A DNA stretch of 64,000 nt from Paraburkholderia silviterrae (GTDB lineage Bacteria > Pseudomonadota > Gammaproteobacteria > Burkholderiales > Burkholderiaceae): the NCBI RefSeq assembly GCF_004353915.1, contig NZ_SMRP01000006.1, forward strand, positions 224,047-288,046. Direction: 5' to 3'. This document shows, in pieces, positions 33,623 through 42,293 of the stretch. Position 1 is the stretch's first letter; the number at the start of each line of letters is the position of its first letter. A program made the translations under genes and the position numbers. The notes beneath the pieces were generated by a model. That model made no database searches. It was not told the DNA's origin and was given only the letters and a program-made list of their open reading frames with translations.

Positions 33623-35375
33623 TGTGTCGAGTCGACACACTGGAGGGCGGGGTGGTTGAGGGGCTGGTGGAGTGGGGCGGTGGGCGATTGAGTGCTGTGT
33701 CGAGTCGACACATCGCGCCCTGGAGTTGCGTAGCCAGTCTGGTGTCCACGGGAGTGTGTGTCGAGTCGACACATAGATTGGGATGCGGCTCAGGCGCGGC
33801 AGTGCTTGGTGGCGGCGTGAGCGGGCGGAGGTGCGGCTGGTTTTCTCGGCACTGTGTGCTCGCGGTACGGTGCACGGTGTGGATGTGTCGAGTCGACACA
33901 CAGGCTTCGTAGCGGTTCACGCAGCGCTGGGTCGGAAGTTGCGTACGGGCACGCTGTGCGGTTGGGTTCTCGCGGGACTGGTTGTGTCGACTCGACACAA
34001 CTGCCAGGCAACAGTTAAAGCGCGAGCTTCAATCCTGTAGCGGATGATGCGTGTCGCGGAGTGAGGACAAACGATAGCTTGCCCCTTTGTGGTTCGAATC
34101 CCCTTGCGTTACTTGAGTGTCGAATGCTTCGCCGGGGGAAGGTATCTGGTGTGTCGACTCGACACACCAGGCTCGGTGGGTGGCCGTTGAGTGTGGCGTG
34201 AGCCGAGACGTGTGTCGAGTCGACACATTGATCATGAGGCGTTTCAGGCAAACGCTCTGCAGCACAATTGGCGAACCGGTGGAACTCGGCAACGAGGACA
34301 AGGGGTAAGGAGGGGGGAGATTCGAATCCGACACGCGACTCAAACGTCGGGTACCTGACGCGGGCAAAAAGCGGTGTGTCGAGTCGACACATCAGAGTCG
34401 AGTGGCGGGCGTGCAATCCGGCGTAGCCAAAGTCGAGAGGCGAGCGTTCAATCCCGCGTAGGCAGGAGCGTGTGTCGAGTCGACACACTGGTCATACGGA
34501 GTTCGGCGTAGGCGCTCTATCGTGCCGTCGGCGACGCGTGGAGCATAGTAACGACGGTAACGTGCTCCACGAGCGGAGATTCAAACCCGACGCGCTGCTC
34601 GAGCATCAGATACTCGGCCAGGAAAGCCAGCCGGTGTGTCGAGTCGACACACAAGATGCTGACGTCGGCCGTTCAATCTGACGCGGGCAAGGGTGTGTGT
34701 CGACTCGACACAGCAAGCAGTCAAGCCGCGACAACTTCCTCTTCTCGCGAAGACAGGCTCAACGAAGCGCGCTCGGATCTCCAACTCTCTCCATCTCGCG
34801 TGCCCGCACATCTACCAGGAGAATCGGCTACGTGGAACATGCAAGATCTGTGTCGACTCGACACACCGCCGCAAGACGATCAAGCAATCGGGCCTGCGCG
34901 CAAGCACATGCCTTCATTGTCCCGGTCAGCGATTGAGGTGTCATGCAGGGAAATTGGAACTTGGTTCGCGTGCAGTCCTGCTATCAGAATCTCCTTCACC
35001 GCGAGCGTGTGTCGACTCGACACACTGCGGGGCAGGAGCGGAGCGCACGCCCGATTGGGTCGCTCAATTGCTCCCACCGGGCAGTGCCTCCTCACAATGG
35101 CTTGGCTACGGGGGGAAGGCGGCGACGTGGATGTCCTTGGGATGTGGATGCCGGCGAGCCACTTCGACCGACACGCTCCGTAGTGTGTCGAGTCGACACA
35201 CTACGGAGCGGTCATGAAGCACTCACCAGAACGGGGCGCTCAATTTCCCATAACGGCTAGTGCCGACGCTCTATGGCCAGTCTGCAGGACGACGACAGCA
35301 GGACGAACCTCCAGGGGATATGGATGCCGCCCGCGCCACTTCGACCGACACGACGCAGTGTGTCGACTCGACACA
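33623..35375. repeat. Centromere-like (parS) array: fifteen copies of the 17-bp palindrome TGTGTCGASTCGACACA
   Basis: All fifteen copies are exact apart from the central base (S = G or C). First bases: 33623, 33696, 33757, 33884, 33983, 34150, 34211, 34375, 34471, 34635, 34696, 34849, 35008, 35184 and 35359. The centre is G in copies 1-4, 7-10 and 14, and C in 5, 6, 11-13 and 15. Intervals are 73, 61, 127, 99, 167, 61, 164, 96, 164, 61, 153, 159, 176 and 175 bases; 61 recurs three times and 164 twice. Position directly after parB makes ParB binding by far the likeliest role. No protein-coding gene is credible here; the small ORFs merely translate the palindrome (C-R-V-D-T or C-V-D-S-T-H). Confidence 0.85.
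35174..35210. repeat. Extended 37-bp perfect palindrome around parS-like copy 14
   Basis: The 17-bp core at 35184-35200 is extended to arms of 18 bases on each side of the central G, the outer arms being GCTCCGTAG and CTACGGAGC plus one further pair. Most other copies are palindromic only over the core or a base or two more. Confidence 0.8.
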
Positions 35376-35382
35376 CTGCGTC
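35352..35382. repeat. Extended 31-bp perfect palindrome around parS-like copy 15
   Basis: The core at 35359-35375 (central C) is extended by GACGCAG on the left and CTGCGTC on the right, giving 15-base arms. The 35 or so bases before it (GGATATGGATGCCG..., CCACTTCGACCGACAC) are a near copy of those before copy 14 (from about 35136), so a module of about 175 bases was duplicated. Confidence 0.75.
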
Positions 35383-36912
35383 AAGCAGGAAGGCGATGAC
35401 CTTCAGATCATACGATCCCGGATCGGTACGTGACCACGTTGGATGAAGGGGGAGGGCGGCGCGCTGCGGATGGGCAACGTCGCTGGACGACGCGCCACAT
35501 AGGGTCACGCCGGCCGTCTAGTGATCGACCCTTGGCCATGGTCGCCGGACCCCGACGCATTGTCGCCAATCAGTCGCGGTGCGAGCCGGACCGGCGTGCA
35601 ATACGTGTGGCCACCATGGAGTTCGCAGTCTTTGAGTTAGCTACAGGACTTTCGTTTAATCCAGACTGCGAGCCCGTTGCCGCGATTTACCGCGAACGTG
35701 TGAGTCGAATCTCGCGCCAACGCGAAAGAGAGTGGCGCTCGCAATGATCGGCAACTCTGTCAGCGCGCGTGTATGCAGGTCAGGTTAAGCAGATGCGGTC
35801 GGACCGTCCCTGGTTCTCACCATGCAATGAGCCGAGTGTCGCAGCTCAGGAGAATGGGAGCACATGAGCTTCCGGATACCGTGTCTCGACCGCGACTAAC
35901 AGCAATACGACTGACACCCGGCTGAGATCTCGCACGTCGCGCACAGCGACATCCCATCGCTCGAACAGCCTCGATCCAAGGGAGCGTACTCTGCCCTACG
36001 CCTCCGACAATTGACCGCGGTGACTCAGTCGCGGCTAGGGCTACTTGACCCACATTGTCACGGGTGCCTGGTGTGATCCCCTCGGTGCGACCGCCTCAAT
36101 CGCTCGCCGGCACATCGTGCCATCGGAGTCATGCGGACGTTCATCCATGGGCGCTGATTAGATGCCAGTCGCAGCATGGGTGCTATTCGCACGCGAAGGG
36201 CAGGGGCGTTGTATCAGGGCTAGAGTCCAATATCAGTCAGATGGAATCACGCGAACTGCGCCTCGCCAGCCGTATCTCGTCGGCGTAGAGGAAATCAAAT
36301 AACGCAACTAACTGTCAAATCAAGCAAGAGAGCTCGAAGCGGCTCGAAAACACATTCCCCATAGTGCGAGCGGCATGCGCTAGCCGCCGAAGTCGGAGTG
36401 GGTAGCTCACGGAGCATGAATAGACGCGAGCCCTCAGCCGCCAACGCATCGACGAACGGAAACAAAAGCGCATCACCTCAGGCTAGCGAACTGCAACCCG
36501 CCACTGCCGAGGGAAAATGAATGGCCGCGGCCGCGGCCGTGACCGTAACCGTGGCCGTAACCGAAGCCGTCCGAGCAACGATTCCACAGCGCAGACGCCG
36601 AAGCATTCCCGCTCCGGCGCACTCAAAATCCGGGGTTCCGTGAAACATTCGGTGAAAATCGAAGAAATCGTCGGAACCCTTGTGCCACCGGCCTTTGCGC
36701 GCATCGAAATCGCTCCGGAACCCCAATGTTCCACGGGCAAATGCGTTTTCGGACCCTAAAACTGCCACCAACGCCGCATTCACCCACCAAACAGGCGAAA
36801 TTTCCCTTGGACGTATTTATCGATACGTATTCTGTAATCTATAGAACGCCCAGCCACGCACAACCCGCAGACACGCTCCTTCCGCCGAGCGCGCATGGCA
36901 ACGGCGCGCGTC
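35383..36912. other. Gene-free, apparently degenerate region after the parS array
   Basis: About 1.5 kb without a supported gene. ORFs are short, overlap on both strands and show no family features; codon-position GC bias is weak compared with the flanking genes. A simple repeat of GGCCGC / CCGTAACCGTGGCC type lies at 36518-36570. The last 100 bases (36800-36850) are A+T-rich (TATTTATCGATACGTATTCTG). It may be decayed gene remnants or structural DNA flanking the centromere. Confidence 0.5.
36518..36570 (+). repeat. Simple 6-bp-type repeat (GGCCGC / CCGTRACC units)
   Basis: Three GGCCGC units run into GGCCGTGACCGTAACCGTGG and then CCGTAACCGAAGCC. All are variants of one hexamer, CCGTRR / GGCCGY. 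It would encode alternating R-G or R-N residues but lies in no credible gene. Confidence 0.7.
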
Positions 36913-37503
36913 CTATTCAGCAAGCTCCCGCGCCTTCACCGCATCGCTGGCCAAAGCAAAATTCCCCGCGCCGAGATGATGGATCGTATGCAGGTCGCGG
37001 TTGCTGTCATCGAAGACCCAGTGCCCTCGATCGAACACGCGCGGATCCGCCGCCGCCGAGACCACTTCGCAGAAACACGTGTCATAGGCGTCTTCGGTGT
37101 GCCGCTCGGGAATGAGCCGGCATTCCATCCAGGCGGCGCAGCCCGCTTCGAGCAGCGGCACGCCGAGCACCGGACCTTTGATGGCATCGATACCGAAGCG
37201 CTCGAACTTGTCCGCGTCGCGTCCGCTGATGCTGCCGACCGCATAGGTCAGATCCATCGCCGCGGCACCCGGCACGCAGATGCCGAAAGTCCCGCTCGCA
37301 TGAATGAGCTCGCGCGTGAAGGTCTTCTTGTCGATGACGATTGCGATGCGCGGCGGCGTGAATTCCACCGGCATCGACCACGCGGCGGCCATCACGTTGT
37401 GACGCGCGCCGTCCGAACTCGTGACGAGCACCGTCGGACCGTGATTGACGAGGCGGCTCGCATGTTCGAGCGCAACGGGTTTGAAGCGGGAGAGGGTTTC
37501 CAT
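36913..37503 (-). CDS. Flavin reductase-like, FMN-binding split-barrel protein
   Basis: 196 residues from ATG 37503 (METLSRFKPVALEHASRLVN). Family segments: GPTVLVTSSDGARHNVMAAAWSMPVE, PPRIAIVIDKKTFTRELIHA, TFGICVPGAAAMDLTYAVGS and RDADKFERFGI, a good match to the flavin-reductase-like domain family (DIM6/NTAB). It reduces or binds FMN. The partner monooxygenase is not in the window. It shares its strand with the ZapE-like gene 99 bases upstream. Confidence 0.82.
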   Translation of the reverse strand: METLSRFKPVALEHASRLVNHGPTVLVTSSDGARHNVMAAAWSMPVEFTPPRIAIVIDKKTFTRELIHASGTFGICVPGAAAMDLTYAVGSISGRDADKFERFGIDAIKGPVLGVPLLEAGCAAWMECRLIPERHTEDAYDTCFCEVVSAAADPRVFDRGHWVFDDSNRDLHTIHHLGAGNFALASDAVKARELAE

Positions 37504-37602
37504 CGTGCGGTCTGTCCGTATCGTGTCGAAGTTCGACGGACTGTACAACAGATGGAAAGAATCTGCGGATAGCGTCAGCCGTCCGCTTGTGCGCGCGTAG
37601 CG

Positions 37603-38691
37603 CTAGCCAGGCGCCTCATCCGGGGGCGCGGCCAGATGCTTGCGCACGAGGCCGATCGCATAGCCGTGCGACTGCATCTCGGCAAGCCGGCTCGTGGTGC
37701 GCGAGACATCGTGCGCGCCATCGAGGCCGACGAGCGCCGCGCGAATCGGCTGATCGGAGGCGATGAACAGCGCATGCTTGCGGTCGTAAAGAATATCGAC
37801 CAGCCACACGAAGCGCTGCAGCACATCGCGGCGCTTGAGCATCTCCGTTTCGAGGCGGTCGACGATCACGCCGCGCCAGCGTTCGGCGAGCGCGAGGTAG
37901 TCGAGGTGCGAGCGCGCCGCGCCGCACAGCGCGTCGAAGTCGACCCAAACCAGTTGCGTGCCCGCTGCCGTGACGGGCAGCGATCGTCCGGCCACTTCCG
38001 CCGTTGCCGGGTGCACGTCCGCATGCGCCTCGTATGCGCCAAAGAGCGCCCGCAGCGGTTCGCGCGTGCCATCGAGCGGCGCGAAAAAACGCGGCTCGGC
38101 CGCTGTCGTATCTGCGGCATGGTTGTGTTCGCGGTAATCGCGCTCACCATCGAAAGCGACAATTTCGAAATGCTGCTCGATGCGTTCGATCGTCGGCTCG
38201 AAGCGTTCGTGAAACTCGGGGTCGGGCAGCAGATTGCGCGGACCGTAATTCGAAGTGAGCACGATGCGCGTGCCGCATGCGAGCGCCGTCTCCAGGAAGC
38301 GGCCCATCAGAAACGCATCGGCGATGTCGTGCACATGGAATTCGTCGAAGTAGAGCAGATCGACGTCCTTCAGCCACGCGCGCGCAACGTCGCCGAGGCG
38401 ATCGTCGCTTTTGGGCGCCTGCACGAGCAGGCGGTTCACGTCGCGAATGAACTGATGAAAATGGATGCGTCGCTTCGCGCACGTGGCGAGCGCATAGACC
38501 GTATCGACGATCAGGCTCTTGCCGCGCCCGGGCAGGCCGTGGCAGTACACGCCTCGCCAGGCGCGCTGTCTCGTGCTCGTGTGTTCACTGTCGAGCAACA
38601 AGCACAGCGCGTCGATCGCCCGCTGCTGGCTCTCGTCCGCGACGATACCTTGTGTGGCGAGTGCGCGGGCGACAGAGGACGGGTCGATCAT
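37603..38691 (-). CDS. zapE: AFG1/ZapE-family P-loop ATPase (cell-division associated)
   Basis: 362 residues. Walker A is YCHGLPGRGKSLIVD, Walker B DLLYFDEFHVHDIADA (D-E-F-H-V is diagnostic of AFG1/ZapE), followed by RIVLTSNYGPRNLLPD and a C-terminal FDALCGAARSHLDYLALAERW. In E. coli ZapE interacts with FtsZ and modulates the Z-ring under low oxygen or heat. The start is ATG 38691 (MIDPSSVARAL); 38748 is an alternative. A ZapE gene is normally present on the main chromosome of these bacteria, so this is perhaps a second copy; that is inference. Confidence 0.85.
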   Translation of the reverse strand: MIDPSSVARALATQGIVADESQQRAIDALCLLLDSEHTSTRQRAWRGVYCHGLPGRGKSLIVDTVYALATCAKRRIHFHQFIRDVNRLLVQAPKSDDRLGDVARAWLKDVDLLYFDEFHVHDIADAFLMGRFLETALACGTRIVLTSNYGPRNLLPDPEFHERFEPTIERIEQHFEIVAFDGERDYREHNHAADTTAAEPRFFAPLDGTREPLRALFGAYEAHADVHPATAEVAGRSLPVTAAGTQLVWVDFDALCGAARSHLDYLALAERWRGVIVDRLETEMLKRRDVLQRFVWLVDILYDRKHALFIASDQPIRAALVGLDGAHDVSRTTSRLAEMQSHGYAIGLVRKHLAAPPDEAPG

Positions 38692-38873
38692 GCGGCAACG
38701 AATGATTGGGAGTACGACGGGAAGGGCAAGCGGTGCACGGGACAGCATGCATCATGACGCAAGTTTAACAGGGCGCTTACTTGCGCCGCCGGCACGCGTT
38801 CATGCCCCAATGGCTACGCCAGCCCCTGCGCGCCACGACTCGCAGACGTAGCCACGCTTTCACCACGCGATCC

Positions 38874-39806
38874 TCACAGCCGTTCGATCAGCCGCGCATC
38901 GCCGTGATCGCAATACGCGTGGCATGCGGCGCGCGCGGCGTTTGCCGCGCCATGCACGAACAGCGGTGCATCGCTGCGTCGCGACATGGAGACCACGATG
39001 GACGGCGGCGAAGGCTGCAGCGGCAGCTCGACCAATTCACCGCGCGCGACGAAGTCATCGACGAAAAGGCGCGGGATCGCAGCCACTCCGAAGCCGTCGC
39101 GCACGAGCTGCACGATGACCGAAATCGACGGCGACCCGGTAATGCGCGTCTCGGAGAGCGGCACGCCGTTGGCGAGCGCCAGCTTGCTGACGATGTCCTC
39201 CATCGCGCGGTGCGGCGCGGTTCCGCGCCCGAAGGTGAGAATCGGCTGCCGCAGCACGCGCTTGGCCAGTCCGCTGCGCGAAAGCGGCAGCAGACCCGCG
39301 CGCGCGATCCAGTGCACGGGATAGTTGGCGAGCGCGTCACATACTACGGATTCCTCATCACTGCCTTCCACGCGCACGATCAGGTCGAGTTCGCCCGCCA
39401 TCAAGCGCCGTTGCAGCACGACGCTCACGTCCACGGCGAGTTCCACTTCGAGCTGCGGATAGTCGCTCGCGAGCCGCCGCATGTAGTCGGCGAGCCAACT
39501 GTGCACCACGGTCTCGATCACGCCCAGGCGCAGCTTGCCGCGCATCGCGCCTTCGTTGGACGCGGCGGCCTGCAGCTGGCGTGTTGCCTCGACTACCGCC
39601 TTCGCGTAGCCGAGCAGATATTCGCCGTTCGGCGTGAGCCGGAACTCGCGGCTTTCGCGCTCGACGAGCACCGTCTGCAATTCGTCTTCGAGTGCCTTCA
39701 GGCGCTGCGAAATGGCCGCGGGTGTGGCGTGCAGCGCGGTGGCCGTCGTGCGGAAGCTGCGCAGTCTGGCGAGCGTGACGAAGGTTTCAAGAAAGCGTGT
39801 GTTCAT
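38874..39806 (-). CDS. LysR-family transcriptional regulator
   Basis: 310 residues from ATG 39806. HTH: MNTRFLETFVTLARLRSFRT, then TATALHATPAAISQRLKALE, then VLVERESREFRLTPNGEYLL. The effector domain contains GKLRLGVIETVVHSWLADYM and a late DGFGVAAIPRLFVDDFVARG. It is divergent from the D-glutamate cyclase-like/MFS/oxoprolinase set, with 239 bases between, containing an A+T-rich tract (39885-39940) suited to the promoters. It probably controls that set. Confidence 0.9.
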   Translation of the reverse strand: MNTRFLETFVTLARLRSFRTTATALHATPAAISQRLKALEDELQTVLVERESREFRLTPNGEYLLGYAKAVVEATRQLQAAASNEGAMRGKLRLGVIETVVHSWLADYMRRLASDYPQLEVELAVDVSVVLQRRLMAGELDLIVRVEGSDEESVVCDALANYPVHWIARAGLLPLSRSGLAKRVLRQPILTFGRGTAPHRAMEDIVSKLALANGVPLSETRITGSPSISVIVQLVRDGFGVAAIPRLFVDDFVARGELVELPLQPSPPSIVVSMSRRSDAPLFVHGAANAARAACHAYCDHGDARLIERL

Positions 39807-40045
39807 GGCGCGAGGCGTGTGAAGGGGCGCTTGAATAAAGACCACGTGACCCGGGAAAACCCGCGTTTTCGTTAAGAAATTCTATTCATCGAAGCCAAAA
39901 AAAACTAGTTGGCGTCAAATTTTCTTTTTTTCTATGCTTCGCTCTAACGGTGCACGACTTGCAACGCACCCCAGGCAACACCCCATGCCGACGCGGTTTT
40001 CGACCCGACGCCCATTCACGCCACACACCCAAAACGCCTGAAATC

Positions 40046-40819
40046 ATGACCCCGTTCGAATTCCGCCAGGCCGTCCGTCACCACGATTTTCGTGGCCCGA
40101 CCGCTGGCCATTGCGGCGAGTACGCCCAAGCCAATCTCGCGATTCTGCCCGCCGCGTATGCGCACGATTTCCTGCGCTTTTGCCAGGCAAATCCCAAGCC
40201 GTGTCCGCTGCTCGGCGTGGGCGAGCCGGGCGATTTCCGCGTGCCGATGCTGGGCCGCGACATCGATATCCGCACCGACGTGCCCGCCTATAACGTCTAC
40301 CGCGACGGCGCACTCAGCGAGTGCCGGGAATCGATCGAGGCCTTGTGGCAAGACGATTTCGTGGTGTTTGCCATTGGCTGTTCGTTCTCGTTCGAGCACA
40401 TGCTCACGCTCGAGGGCATCGGCTTGCGCCACGTGGAAGAAGGCCGCAATGTGCCGATGTACCGCACGAACATCGCGAACCGCCGCGCCGGCGTGTTCGG
40501 CGGCGAACTGGTCGTCTCGATGCGCCCGATGCGCGGCGCCGACGCGATCCGCGCCGTGCAGATCACGAGCCGCTTTCCGGGCGTGCATGGCGCGCCCGTG
40601 CATATCGGCGATGCTGCGGAGCTCGGCATCGCCGACCTCGCGCGCCCCGAGTTCGGCGACGCGGTGACGATCCGACCCGGCGAGCTGCCCGTCTACTGGG
40701 CGTGCGGCGTGACGCCCCAAACCGCGCTGATGGCCGCGAAGCTGCCGGTCGCCATCGCACACGCGCCGGGCCACATGCTGATGACCGATATCACGAATGC
40801 ATCGCTCGCGGTGTTCTGA
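40046..40819 (+). CDS. DUF1445 protein (putative hydro-lyase / D-glutamate cyclase-like)
   Basis: 257 residues from ATG 40046. Family segments: TAGHCGEYAQANLAILPAAY, FRFCQANPKPCPLLGVGEPG-like (LRFCQANPKPCPLLGV), DVPAYNVYRDGAL, FAIGCSFSFEHMLTLEGIGL, MYRTNIANRRAGVFGG, and YWACGVTPQTALMAAKLPVA. Bacterial members are annotated 'putative hydro-lyase'. The mammalian homologue carrying this domain (DGLUCY) converts D-glutamate to 5-oxo-D-proline. The downstream oxoprolinase-type gene fits that reaction. First gene of a three-gene unit under the divergent LysR gene. Confidence 0.85.
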   Translation: MTPFEFRQAVRHHDFRGPTAGHCGEYAQANLAILPAAYAHDFLRFCQANPKPCPLLGVGEPGDFRVPMLGRDIDIRTDVPAYNVYRDGALSECRESIEALWQDDFVVFAIGCSFSFEHMLTLEGIGLRHVEEGRNVPMYRTNIANRRAGVFGGELVVSMRPMRGADAIRAVQITSRFPGVHGAPVHIGDAAELGIADLARPEFGDAVTIRPGELPVYWACGVTPQTALMAAKLPVAIAHAPGHMLMTDITNASLAVF

Positions 40820-40870
40820 ACCGGGCGGCGCCCCATTTTTTCATTCCGCGTCTATCCAAAGGAGCAGCAG

Positions 40871-42196
40871 ATGGACAGCAAGACACTCACGGCGAGCGCC
40901 GGCGAGGCCGGTCACACCGGCGATATCGGAGACATCGGCGAGGCGGCCGGCACCGGGCAGCTTTCCTGGTATGCCGAAGCCGGCCCGCGCGCGCGTCGCG
41001 CGTTCTGGAGCTGCAAGGTGGGCTACATGCTCGACGGCATGGACACGCAGATGCTTTCGTTCGTGATCCCGACGCTTGTTGCCACCTGGGGCATCTCGCT
41101 TGGCGACGCCGGCTTTATCGGCACCATGACGCTGCTTTCGTCGGCGCTCGGCGGCTGGATCGCGGGCATTCTCTCGGACCGCATTGGCCGCGTGCGCACG
41201 CTGCAGCTCACCGTGCTGTGGTTCGCGGTCTTCACGGGCCTGTGCGGGCTCGCGCAGAACTACGGCCAGCTGCTTGCCGCGCGTTCGCTGATGGGCTTCG
41301 GCTTTGGCGGCGAATGGACCGCGGGCGCCGTGCTGATTGGCGAAGTGATTCGCGCGCGCGACCGCGGCAAGGCCGTGGGGCTCGTGCAGTCGGGCTGGGC
41401 GATCGGCTGGGGCTTGGCCGCGCTGCTTTACGCTGTGCTGTTCTCGGTGATGGCGCCCGAAATCGCGTGGCGCGCGCTGTTCCTCATTGGCCTCGTGCCC
41501 GCGCTGCTCGTGCTGGTGATTCGCCGATATGTCAAGGAACCCGAAATATTTGAGCACGCGAAGGCAGCACAGAAGGACGCACAGGATACCCCGCGTTTTA
41601 CCGAGATTTTCTCGCCGAAGCTGCTTTCCACGACGCTGCGCGCTGCGATGCTGACCACGGGTGCGCAAGGCGGCTATTACGCGATCACCACCTGGCTGCC
41701 GACGTTTCTGAAGACCGAACGCCACCTCACAGTGATGGGCACCGGCGGCTATCTCGCGATGATCATCGTGGGTTCTTACGTGGGCTACCTGTCGAGCGCG
41801 TGGCTCACCGACCGTCTCGGCCGCAAGCCCAACTTCATCCTGTTCGCGGTAGGCTCGATGGCGATTGCCTTTGCTTACACGTCGCTGCCGCTCACGAACG
41901 GCTCGATGTTGTGGCTCGGCTTTCCGCTCGGATTTTTCGCCTCGGGCATCTTTTCGGGCATGGGCGCGTTTCTCACCGAGCTCTTTCCCACCCGCGTGCG
42001 CGGTTCCGGCCAGGGCTTTTGCTACAACGTGGGCCGTGCGATCGGGGCGCTTTTCCCGGTGCTGATCGGCGCGCTCTCGAAGCAATTCGGCCTTGGCCCG
42101 AGTATCGGCATGTTCGCCGTGGCGGCCTATGGCGTGCTGATCGTCGCCGCGCTCACGCTGCCCGAGACGCGCGGCCGCGAGCTGGAATCGGCCTGA
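40871..42196 (+). CDS. MFS transporter (metabolite:H+ symporter type)
   Basis: 441 residues. A polar N-terminus of about 35 residues is followed by 12 hydrophobic segments. The first reads CKVGYMLDGMDTQMLSFVIP; the A-motif after TM2 is GILSDRIGRVRTLQL; TM4 carries LMGFGFGGEWTAGAVLIGE, typical of the sugar/aromatic-acid symporter branch. GGAG-type sequence (AAAGGAG) precedes ATG 40871. Lying between the DUF1445 gene and the oxoprolinase gene, it is likely to import their substrate or precursor. Confidence 0.9.
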   Translation: MDSKTLTASAGEAGHTGDIGDIGEAAGTGQLSWYAEAGPRARRAFWSCKVGYMLDGMDTQMLSFVIPTLVATWGISLGDAGFIGTMTLLSSALGGWIAGILSDRIGRVRTLQLTVLWFAVFTGLCGLAQNYGQLLAARSLMGFGFGGEWTAGAVLIGEVIRARDRGKAVGLVQSGWAIGWGLAALLYAVLFSVMAPEIAWRALFLIGLVPALLVLVIRRYVKEPEIFEHAKAAQKDAQDTPRFTEIFSPKLLSTTLRAAMLTTGAQGGYYAITTWLPTFLKTERHLTVMGTGGYLAMIIVGSYVGYLSSAWLTDRLGRKPNFILFAVGSMAIAFAYTSLPLTNGSMLWLGFPLGFFASGIFSGMGAFLTELFPTRVRGSGQGFCYNVGRAIGALFPVLIGALSKQFGLGPSIGMFAVAAYGVLIVAALTLPETRGRELESA

Positions 42197-42293
42197 GTTT
42201 GCCCTGAATCTGGCTTGAATCGCGGGCCTGCATCGAATACTTCCGCATTCGATCCGCCATACATCGTTCTACTAATCGACTACGCATCGCACC

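Noticed and set aside
34091..34101. tRNA T-loop-like GGTTCGAATCC, and a similar GATTCGAATCC near 34320
   Set aside because: The flanking bases do not form a T stem, and no acceptor, D or anticodon arm can be built around either. They belong to the degenerate spacers of the palindrome array.
33623..35375. CRISPR array
   Set aside because: Repeats are 17-bp palindromes with central G/C exchange, intervals vary from 61 to 176 bases, spacers resemble one another, and there are no cas genes.
33562..35399. Many short ORFs in the palindrome array (60-175 codons, both strands)
   Set aside because: They all translate the palindrome into the same short peptides (C-R-V-D-T, C-V-D-S-T-H) and lack start signals and family features.
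35430..35747. 105-codon ORF ending in a basic helix (RISRQREREWRSQ)
   Set aside because: No ribosome site, no recognised family and weak codon bias; at most a gene fragment.
36478..36783. 101-codon minus-strand ORF across the GGCCGC repeat
   Set aside because: Its C-terminal third is just the translated simple repeat (T-V-T-A-T-V-T-V), and there is no start signal.
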